Shown here: positions 44,025 through 50,078 of the stretch, one piece after another
Layout of the letters: every line of letters starts with the position of its first letter
Numbering within the stretch: position 1 is the first letter of the stretch
Assembly (NCBI GenBank): GCA_964600615.1
Contig: CAZRJK010000011.1
Location: 1 to 50,078 of the forward strand
Origin: RUG11198 sp964600615
Lineage (GTDB): Bacteria; Bacillota_I; Bacilli_A; RF39; UBA660
DNA: 50,078 nt
Reading direction: 5' to 3'
Made by a program: the position numbers and the translations under genes
The notes under the pieces: model-generated
What the model saw: only the letters and a program-made list of their open reading frames with translations
Told to the model about the DNA's origin: nothing
Database searches by the model: none

Positions 44025-44693
44025 ATGCAAAGTAAGGATAGAACATTTCAAGTTGTTGCTATAGTGGGATTAATAATTGGTGTTGCTGGATTAACATTAG
44101 GTTTTGCTGCGTTTACTCAATCTTTAACTATCAGTTCTTCTGCAGAAGTAGAGCTTGCTGACAAGGAATTAGACGTTGTATTTTCAAGTACAAATACTGC
44201 TGTTACTAATGGAAATGGTACTACTGTAACTGGTGTGACTTCTGGTACTGCTGGTGCTGTTGCTTCAGCTGCTACTATTAACGAAACAACTGTATCAAAT
44301 ATTCATGTAAAATTTACTGCTGCAAATCAAACAGCAACTTACACTTTTTATGTACATAATGGTAGTGATTTTACTGCTCATTTAACTGGTATTAATTTTG
44401 CTACTGTTGCTGGAACTAGTCCTGCATCTAGTCAAAAATGTACTGCTAAGGCTACTAATGGAGCTACTTCTGGTTTGTCTGACGCTTGTGGTGATATTAC
44501 TTTAACTGTTGATTTTGACGGTTTCTCTGCAACTACTACTCCTGCTAGTATAAGTCCTGCAAAATCTATTACGGCTGGTCAGTATAAGACTGTTACTGTA
44601 ACAGTTACATATTCTGGTACACATCCAGTAGATGGTGATTTTGATGTTGAATTTGGTGATATTACTTTAAATTTTAGTTCTGTAGCTCCATAA
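44025..44693 (+). CDS. Second SipW-dependent-type secreted surface protein
   Basis: This 222-residue protein has a short basic start, a membrane segment (about residues 9-26) and the signal tail GLTLGFAAFTQSLTISSSAEV, like the second SipW-type substrate class. The mature part is almost free of charge, Thr-, Ala- and Ser-rich and beta-stranded (ATYTFYVHNGSDFTAHLTGI, YKTVTVTVTYSG), with two Cys about 18 residues apart. No LPXTG signal is present. It begins at ATG 44025, after a near-perfect AGGAGGTGA, not at ATG 44001, which lies inside the leader. Strong promoter, site and terminator suggest an abundant surface or fibre subunit. Confidence 0.72.
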   Translation: MQSKDRTFQVVAIVGLIIGVAGLTLGFAAFTQSLTISSSAEVELADKELDVVFSSTNTAVTNGNGTTVTGVTSGTAGAVASAATINETTVSNIHVKFTAANQTATYTFYVHNGSDFTAHLTGINFATVAGTSPASSQKCTAKATNGATSGLSDACGDITLTVDFDGFSATTTPASISPAKSITAGQYKTVTVTVTYSGTHPVDGDFDVEFGDITLNFSSVAP

Positions 44694-44709
44694 TTAAAAT
44701 TAATATATT

Positions 44710-44743
44710 AACAAAGGCACGATTATTGTGTTGTGCCTTTGTT
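44710..44743 (+). terminator. Terminator after the second SipW-type protein
   Basis: An 11-bp perfect and relatively GC-rich stem (44710-44720 with 44733-44743) has a 12-nt loop. The T run is short and broken. Confidence 0.68.
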
Positions 44744-44770
44744 TGATATGTTTTAATAAGATTATATAAT
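44743..44770 (+). promoter_or_regulatory. Promoter of the DUF5305-sipW operon
   Basis: TTGATA (44743-44748), a 16-bp spacer and TATAAT (44765-44770). The -35 begins at the last base of the upstream terminator stem. TAAGGTG then precedes ATG 44817. Confidence 0.58.
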
Positions 44771-44816
44771 ATATAGTTTTATTAAAGCACATCAAGTCGA
44801 TTGGTAAGGTGAAAAT

Positions 44817-45920
44817 ATGAATAGAAAGGTAAAAGTGAATAAAGCATCTGTGAAGAATAATGTTGAAAAGACGAATAAAGCAAATTCTAATTCTCATTTT
44901 AGTTATGGATTTAGAGTTGTTTTTTGGGTTGTTTTATTTGTATTGTTTTTTGGTGGTTCTATTTATTTATTAAGTACGTCTTTATCTTTTCAAGGCGAAA
45001 AATATATTAATTATACTGAGAAAAGTGCTTTAGATTATAAGGTTAATTTAAAAGATAATGATTTTTATGATACTAAGACTCTAGATAAAAATTTAATATA
45101 TGTTGCTAGTTTAATTGATTCTATTGATACTTATTTTGATTATAATTTTAATATTGATGATAAAGTTAATATGGATTTCAATTATAGTGTTGTTGCAAAG
45201 TTAAGAATTGCTGATGAATTGGGAACAAATACTTATTTGGAGAAGACTTATGTTTTAGTAGATAATAAAAAAGTTGATATGAGAGATAATAATCATATTA
45301 ATATTAATGAAAAAGTTAATATAAATTATGATTATTATAATAATATTGCTAGTGGATTTAAATCTACTTATGGAGTTAGTTCTAAAAGTAATTTGATTGT
45401 GTCTTTAAAGGTTAATAAGAGTAGTGAAGACGTTACTATTAAGAATACTTCTAGTACTGAGATTATTAATATTCCTTTGTCTGAAAGATCAATTAATATT
45501 GAACTTGATTATGTTGATATTAATTCTAATTCTTCTGTTGTAAGTGAAAGTGATGTTTCTATTAATAATATTGTTACTATTGTTATTAGTGCTATATTAT
45601 TAGTAATTAGTATTTATTCTGCTTTGAAGCTTATTAGATTAATAGAAAAGAAAAGAGTTCATTTAAATAAATTTGATAAGTATGTAAAGAAATTATTAAA
45701 AGAGTATGATAGGCTTATTGTAGAGAGTAATACGATTATTGATTTTGATAATTATGAAATTATTGAAGTTAAGAGTTTTGAAGAATTATTAGATGTTAGA
45801 GATAATTTAAAGGTACCTATCAATTATTATTTGGTAGAACCTCATGAGAAGGGTTATTTCTATATAGTAAGTACTAATTTATATTTATATACTGTTAAAG
45901 AGGTTGATTTAGAAAAATAG
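44817..45920 (+). CDS. DUF5305-like membrane protein, probable SipW partner
   Basis: This 367-residue protein has a basic N-terminus, a membrane segment (about residues 32-53), an extracytoplasmic beta-rich domain (about 55-250, YKVNLKDNDFYDTKTLDKNLIY onward, with FNYSVVAKLRIADELGTNTYLEKTY), a second membrane segment (about 257-277) and a cytoplasmic C-terminal domain of about 90 residues. Layout and placement beside a SipW-type peptidase fit DUF5305, known next to ER-type signal peptidases in archaea and some Firmicutes; I recognise this from pattern, not from a search. It ends 12 nt before the peptidase gene, so the two share an operon and probably act in the same secretion or assembly step. 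Confidence 0.62.
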   Translation: MNRKVKVNKASVKNNVEKTNKANSNSHFSYGFRVVFWVVLFVLFFGGSIYLLSTSLSFQGEKYINYTEKSALDYKVNLKDNDFYDTKTLDKNLIYVASLIDSIDTYFDYNFNIDDKVNMDFNYSVVAKLRIADELGTNTYLEKTYVLVDNKKVDMRDNNHININEKVNINYDYYNNIASGFKSTYGVSSKSNLIVSLKVNKSSEDVTIKNTSSTEIINIPLSERSINIELDYVDINSNSSVVSESDVSINNIVTIVISAILLVISIYSALKLIRLIEKKRVHLNKFDKYVKKLLKEYDRLIVESNTIIDFDNYEIIEVKSFEELLDVRDNLKVPINYYLVEPHEKGYFYIVSTNLYLYTVKEVDLEK

Positions 45921-45932
45921 TAGGGTGATACT

Positions 45933-47066
45933 ATGAGAAAGAAAAATCCTTATTTTAGGATAAATGTTTTTCTGGTTATTGTTTTATTAATTTTGAGTAT
46001 AAATAGTTTTATTATTAATATTTTAAGCAATTATTATATGATTGCTTTTCTATTAATTTTACTTATTTTATTCAAAATCTTTTTTGGTTTTGAGAAAGAC
46101 AATCATAGATATATAAAGGATATTATTATTAATCTTGTTATATATTTACTTACTTTTTTTATATTGTATTATCTTTTAGGGATAGTTATTACTTTTGTAA
46201 GAAATAATAATTATTTAACTTGGTATGGTTTTAAAATTGTTGTTTTAAAGGTAATATTAAACATTGTTTTGCTTGAGTTTTTAAGATATCAGGTTTTAAA
46301 TAAATGTGAAGGTAGTAAGATTAGTATTATACTATCTATTATAGTTTTTTTGTGTTTAGATTTAACAAATGTTTATTATCATTATAAATTTACTGATAAG
46401 TTTTCTGTTTTTGTATTTTTTGCTTTATATGTTTTACCTTATTTGGGTAAGGGATTTTTGGCTACTTATTTGGATTTAAAGGTGGGATATAAACCTGTTA
46501 TATTTTATTCTTTAGTTACTGAATTATATTTGTATTTATTACCTATATTACCTAATCCAAGTAAATATTTAGCATCTGTTATTAATTTGGGATTACCACT
46601 AATTATTCTATATAAGACTTATTCTTTCTTTAAAAAAGAACGTGATGAAGATATTATTAGAGAATATAATAAGAGGAGTATATCGTTTTTACTTGTTAGT
46701 TTAGTTATTACAATTATTTTGGTTTACTTTTCTTCGGGATATTTTCATTATCATACTATAGCAGTTGCTACTGGAAGTATGAATCCTGTTATTGAAAAAG
46801 GTGATGTTGTGGTTATTGAAAAGATAGATAAGAAGTATAGTTCTTTAAAGGTTGGGGATGTTATAGCGTATAAATATAATAATGTTATTATTGTTCATAG
46901 GATTATTAAGATTGTTTATGATAGAAATGAATATTATTTTTATACTAAGGGAGATGCTAATAAGAAGGAAGATAATTGGGTAGTAAAACAAGGCACTATT
47001 GAGGGTACTGTTAATACTAAGATTCCTTATATTGGTTATCCTACTGTATGGGTTAATGAATTATAA
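45933..47066 (+). CDS. sipW: SipW-type (ER-type) signal peptidase I with polytopic N-terminus
   Basis: This 377-residue protein has about eight membrane helices (residues 10-265) and a C-terminal peptidase domain: ATGSMNPVIEKGDVVVIEK with catalytic Ser282, GDVIAYKYNNVIIVHRI with His322 as general base (ER/archaeal type, in place of Lys), and YTKGDANKKEDNW with the acidic residue, then IPYIGY. SipW of Bacillus is about 190 residues with one or two helices, so the N-terminal helix bundle here is an unusual addition. AGGGTGATACT precedes the ATG. It should cut the two SipW-type proteins upstream. The catalytic call is firm; the role of the helix bundle is unknown. Confidence 0.88.
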   Translation: MRKKNPYFRINVFLVIVLLILSINSFIINILSNYYMIAFLLILLILFKIFFGFEKDNHRYIKDIIINLVIYLLTFFILYYLLGIVITFVRNNNYLTWYGFKIVVLKVILNIVLLEFLRYQVLNKCEGSKISIILSIIVFLCLDLTNVYYHYKFTDKFSVFVFFALYVLPYLGKGFLATYLDLKVGYKPVIFYSLVTELYLYLLPILPNPSKYLASVINLGLPLIILYKTYSFFKKERDEDIIREYNKRSISFLLVSLVITIILVYFSSGYFHYHTIAVATGSMNPVIEKGDVVVIEKIDKKYSSLKVGDVIAYKYNNVIIVHRIIKIVYDRNEYYFYTKGDANKKEDNWVVKQGTIEGTVNTKIPYIGYPTVWVNEL

Positions 47067-47109
47067 TTCTAAATTATTTAATTGTTAATAAATTATAATA
47101 GGTGATTAT

Positions 47110-48771
47110 ATGTTTAATACTTTTATTCATAAAAGAATTAATATAATATTACTTATTATAATTTTTTTGTTTATATTAATTATTGGAAAAGTGTTTTATA
47201 TACAAGTTATTGATTATGGTAAACTTAATGGACTTGCTAATGATTTATGGAGTAGAAATTTACCTATTGAGGCTGATAGAGGTAATATTTTTACTAGTGA
47301 TGGTTTTAATATTGCTAGTAATTTGACTACTGTTAGTTTGATATTTATTCCTAATCAAATTGATAAGAGTAAGAAGAATGAGATTGCTAATAATATAGCT
47401 TCTATTTTAGGTTGTGATGTTAAATATATTAAAAAATATTTAGATAAGAATTCTTCTATTGAGAGAGTTCATCCTTATGGTAGAAGATTAAGTTATGATG
47501 TTGCTTCAAAGATAGAATCTTTAGGATATGAAGGGGTATATTTGGTAAAAGAATCTAAGAGAGTATATCCTTACGAGATGTTATTATGTCATGTATTAGG
47601 TTATGTTGGTATTGATAATCAGGGATTATCTGGTTTAGAGTTAGAGTATGATAAATATTTAATGGGTAGTGCTGGTTCTATTCAATATTATAGTGATGCT
47701 AAGGGTAATAGGCTTAATATGACTTCTGATTATGTACAACCTGCTAATGGGATGAATATTGAACTTACTATTAACTATAAAATTCAGGCTGCTATGGAAA
47801 GGGAATTGGACAATGCTATGGTTAAATATAAGGCTGATGCTTCTTGGGCTATAGCAATGGATCCTAATAGTGGAGAAATATTGGGGATGGTTTCAAGACC
47901 AGGATTTGATCCTAATAATTATAAGAAATATAGTATTGAAGAAATTAATAGAAATTTAGCTATATGGTCTACTTATGAACCTGGTAGTACTTTTAAGATT
48001 ATTACTTTGGCTTCTTCTTTGGAAGAGGAAACTGTTGATTTAGAAAAAGATACTTTTTTTGATGGTGGATCTGTTAATGTAGATGGGGCTAGAATTAAAT
48101 GTTGGAAGCATGGAGGGCATGGCTCTCAGACTTTTCTTGAGGTAGTACAGAATTCATGTAATCCTGGTTTTGTGGAATTAGGCAGAAGATTAGGTAAAGA
48201 TAAGTTATTTGGTTATATTAATAAATTTGGATTTGGTAAGAAGACAGGTATTGATTTAAATGGAGAAGGATTAGGGATATTATTTAGTTTAGATAGAGTT
48301 GGTCCAGTTGAACTTGCTACTACGGCTTTTGGGCAAGGTGTTAGTGTTACGGCATTACAACAGATAGTTGCTGTTAGTGCGGCTATTAATGGTGGAACTT
48401 TATATAAGCCTTATATTGTTAAGAGAATTACTGATTCTGAGACTAATAATGTTATTCTAGAAAATAATTCTGTTATGGTTAGAAGAGTTATTAGTGAAGA
48501 GACTAGTAAGAAGGTTCGTTATGCTTTAGAGAGCGTAGTTGCTCTTGGTACAGGTAGAAATGCTTATATTGAGAATTATAGAGTAGGTGGTAAGACTGGT
48601 ACTGCTCAGAAGGTAAGTAATGGAAGATATATGGTGGGTAATTATATTACTTCTTTTATTGGCTTTTTACCTAGTGATAATCCTCAGATAGTTATATATG
48701 TTGCAATTGATAATCCTAAAGGAATTAGTGCTTATGGAGGGACGGTTGTTGCCGTTTTAAAAGTCAAGTAA
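47110..48771 (+). CDS. Class B penicillin-binding protein (PBP2/SpoVD/FtsI family), short C-terminus
   Basis: This peptidoglycan transpeptidase has one N-terminal membrane helix (about residues 10-30), the dimerisation domain with RGNIFTSDGFNIA, and a transpeptidase domain with SxxK (GSTFK), SxN (NSCNP) and KTGTAQK. It is most like SpoVD or FtsI. The 553-residue protein ends at AYGGTVVAVLKVK, where relatives read GG.VAAPVF and continue about 15-20 residues, often with PASTA domains. The end could be natural, a small deletion, or a junction with the element that follows. AGGTGATTAT precedes the ATG. A terminator follows at 48801. Confidence 0.9.
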   Translation: MFNTFIHKRINIILLIIIFLFILIIGKVFYIQVIDYGKLNGLANDLWSRNLPIEADRGNIFTSDGFNIASNLTTVSLIFIPNQIDKSKKNEIANNIASILGCDVKYIKKYLDKNSSIERVHPYGRRLSYDVASKIESLGYEGVYLVKESKRVYPYEMLLCHVLGYVGIDNQGLSGLELEYDKYLMGSAGSIQYYSDAKGNRLNMTSDYVQPANGMNIELTINYKIQAAMERELDNAMVKYKADASWAIAMDPNSGEILGMVSRPGFDPNNYKKYSIEEINRNLAIWSTYEPGSTFKIITLASSLEEETVDLEKDTFFDGGSVNVDGARIKCWKHGGHGSQTFLEVVQNSCNPGFVELGRRLGKDKLFGYINKFGFGKKTGIDLNGEGLGILFSLDRVGPVELATTAFGQGVSVTALQQIVAVSAAINGGTLYKPYIVKRITDSETNNVILENNSVMVRRVISEETSKKVRYALESVVALGTGRNAYIENYRVGGKTGTAQKVSNGRYMVGNYITSFIGFLPSDNPQIVIYVAIDNPKGISAYGGTVVAVLKVK

Positions 48772-48800
48772 AATATTTCCTTATTTTATAAGGGTTTATA

Positions 48801-48832
48801 AAAACATTATATATCAATATAGTGTTTTTTTT
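48801..48832 (+). terminator. Terminator after the PBP gene
   Basis: A 12-bp stem with one G-T pair (48801-48812 with 48817-48828) closes a 4-nt loop and runs into a T stretch of eight bases. It separates the chromosomal PBP gene from the par genes. Confidence 0.83.
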
Positions 48833-48863
48833 CATGATTATTTACTGAAGGGAGATGAAATAC

Positions 48864-49691
48864 GTGCAATGTGAAGTAATTGCTATTGCTAACCAAAAAG
48901 GTGGAGTAGGTAAAACTACTACTGCTTTTAATTTAGGAGTAGCACTTGCTAATCAAGGTAAAAATGTATTATTAATCGATTCAGATCCTCAAGGTGATTT
49001 AACAGTTAGTATGGGATTTAAAGAAAATGAAGATTTTGATTATAAATTATCTGATTTACTTAATTGCTATATAAAAAAGATTGATGTAGATATAGATAAG
49101 TTTGTTATTAATCATAAGGAAAATGTAGATTTAATACCTTCTAATTTAGATTTATCAGCTATGGAGATGAATATTTATAATGCAATGAATAGAGAAAAAA
49201 TATTTAGTAAAAGCTTAAGCTCGTATAAAAATAAATATGATTATATAATTATAGATTGTCAGCCAAGTTTAAGTATGCTAACAATAAATGCTTTAGCATT
49301 TGCTGATAAAGTAATTATTCCAGTTCAATCTCAATATTTAGCTGCTAAAAATACAAGTCAGTTATTAAGTATTATAAGTAATGTAAAAGAGGAATTGAAC
49401 GAAGATTTAACTATTGGAGGAATATTAATTACTTTAGTTGATAAAAGAACTAATTTATCAAAAAAGACTTTAGAATTATTAGAAAAGAGTTATGGTAACT
49501 ATGTTAATATTTATAATACTCAAATTCCAATATCAACTAAAATAGCAGAGGCAACATCTCAAGGCGAAAGTATCTTTAAATATGATAAGAATAACAAAAG
49601 TGCAGATGCATATTTTAATTTTTCAAAGGAGATAATTGATAATGACAAAGAAAGAATTAGAAATGTCAATACCAGAGATTTCGCTAGGTGA
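48864..49691 (+). CDS. parA: ParA/Soj-family partition ATPase, mobile-element type
   Basis: This cytoplasmic Walker-type ATPase of about 275 residues has VIAIANQKGGVGKTTTAFNLG (deviant Walker A), VLLIDSDPQGDLTVSMGF, YIIIDCQPSLSMLTINAL (Walker B region) and VIIPVQSQYLAAKNTSQLL. It should work with ParB in DNA partition. The start is probably GTG 48864, nine bases after GGAG; an ATG at 48855 directly abuts that site. Lys is mostly AAA here, while genes upstream use AAG about as often, a hint of different origin. It overlaps parB by 50 nt. Confidence 0.9.
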   Translation: MQCEVIAIANQKGGVGKTTTAFNLGVALANQGKNVLLIDSDPQGDLTVSMGFKENEDFDYKLSDLLNCYIKKIDVDIDKFVINHKENVDLIPSNLDLSAMEMNIYNAMNREKIFSKSLSSYKNKYDYIIIDCQPSLSMLTINALAFADKVIIPVQSQYLAAKNTSQLLSIISNVKEELNEDLTIGGILITLVDKRTNLSKKTLELLEKSYGNYVNIYNTQIPISTKIAEATSQGESIFKYDKNNKSADAYFNFSKEIIDNDKERIRNVNTRDFAR

Positions 49692-50078
49692 ATTATTTAC
49701 TACGCAAAAGCAAAGAGATGAGGCTAAATTAGAAAAAGTACAGAATATTCCGTTAGATTTAATTGATGAATTTCCTAATCATCCATTTAAAGTTATTGAT
49801 AATGATGATATGGATAAATTGGTAGATAGCATTAAAGAAAGTAATGGCGTTTTAGTACCTACTATAGTTAGAAAGAAAGATAATGGTAGGTATGAGATGG
49901 TGTCAGGACATAGAAGAATGAGAGCAAGTCATTTATTAGGTTTAGAAACTATACCAAGTATTGTAAAAAATCTAACTGATGATGAAGCTACTATAATAAT
50001 GGTAGATAGTAATATTCAAAGAGAAAAGTTGCTACCAAGTGAAAAAGCATTTGCTTACAAAATGAAGATGGATGCTAT
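49642..50078 (+). CDS. parB: ParB/RepB/Spo0J-family protein, N-terminal part (3' end outside window)
   Basis: The 145 visible residues show the ParB N-terminal domain: VQNIPLDLIDEFPNHPFKV, DDMDKLVDSIKESNGVLVPTIVR, and MVSGHRRMRASHLLGL, with His in place of Glu in the GERR motif (Gly89, His90). VDSNIQREKLLPSEKAFAYKMKMDA follows. The GHRR form and the LPSEKAFAYKMK segment are typical of ParB proteins on Tn1549-like integrative conjugative elements and plasmids, less so of chromosomal Spo0J. AAAGGAG lies about ten bases before ATG 49642, and the gene overlaps parA by 50 nt. Truncated by the window edge. Confidence 0.9.
   Translation, partial: MTKKELEMSIPEISLGELFTTQKQRDEAKLEKVQNIPLDLIDEFPNHPFKVIDNDDMDKLVDSIKESNGVLVPTIVRKKDNGRYEMVSGHRRMRASHLLGLETIPSIVKNLTDDEATIIMVDSNIQREKLLPSEKAFAYKMKMDA

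Noticed and set aside
47094..47099. TATAAT before the PBP gene as a promoter
   Set aside because: It lies so close to the start that transcripts would lose the ribosome binding site, and no -35 is seen.

Overview
The window is a very AT-rich stretch of a low-GC Gram-positive chromosome. TGA is a normal stop (for example at 33308-33310 and 34110-34112) and Trp is TGG, so the code is the standard bacterial one and not that of Mycoplasma. Undecaprenyl-phosphate glycan synthesis, a class B penicillin-binding protein, a GH25 lysozyme with ChW repeats and a SipW-type signal peptidase point to an uncultured walled Firmicute, of the gut RF39 or Erysipelotrichia-like kind. That placement is an inference. 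Ribosome binding sites are mostly AGGAGG or AGGTGATT close to the ATG. I saw no rRNA, tRNA, CRISPR array or transposase, and no gene-free stretch longer than 300 bases.

Layout. (1) 1-4124: the 3' two thirds of valS, a bidirectional terminator, and a convergent two-gene unit encoding membrane-anchored extracytoplasmic proteins (a phosphodiester glycosidase and a repeat-containing protein). (2) 4265-25958, plus strand: a rhamnose-containing wall-glycan locus. It holds a GtrB-like polyprenyl-phosphate glycosyltransferase, a lipoprotein, the TagO-type initiating transferase, dTDP-L-rhamnose synthesis in the order rmlA-rmlD-rmlB-rmlC, a WbdD-like methyltransferase-kinase, many glycosyltransferases (GT4, GT2, GT61 and a GT2-GT4 fusion), and a two-gene ABC exporter. 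A monocistronic GH25/ChW hydrolase with its own promoter and flanking terminators sits in the middle. (3) 25976-42580: a membrane-rich second half with a DUF2142 protein, two putative GT-C proteins, GT2 plus DUF2304, a Wzx-type flippase, further GT2 and GT4 enzymes, an OpgB/LtaS-like phosphoglycerol transferase, GtrA and an anchored polysaccharide deacetylase. (4) 42682-47066: a surface-protein locus with two SipW-type secreted proteins, an orphan pseudopilin, a DUF5305-like protein and a SipW-type signal peptidase with an unusually long polytopic N-terminus. (5) 47110-48771: a PBP2/SpoVD-type transpeptidase with a short C-terminus. (6) 48864-end: parA and partial parB of the type carried by integrative conjugative elements, possibly the edge of a mobile element.

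How they work together. TagO would start a glycan on undecaprenyl phosphate, and rhamnosyl and other transferases would extend it. The methyltransferase-kinase may cap it and the ABC pair export it. Products of the second half would be flipped by the Wzx-like protein and decorated outside the membrane by the GtrA/GtrB/GT-C machinery, phosphoglycerol transfer and deacetylation. The SipW module probably builds a separate protein surface layer or fibre. Several units are joined by compact terminator-promoter overlaps in which the -35 of the next unit lies inside or beside the previous terminator hairpin.
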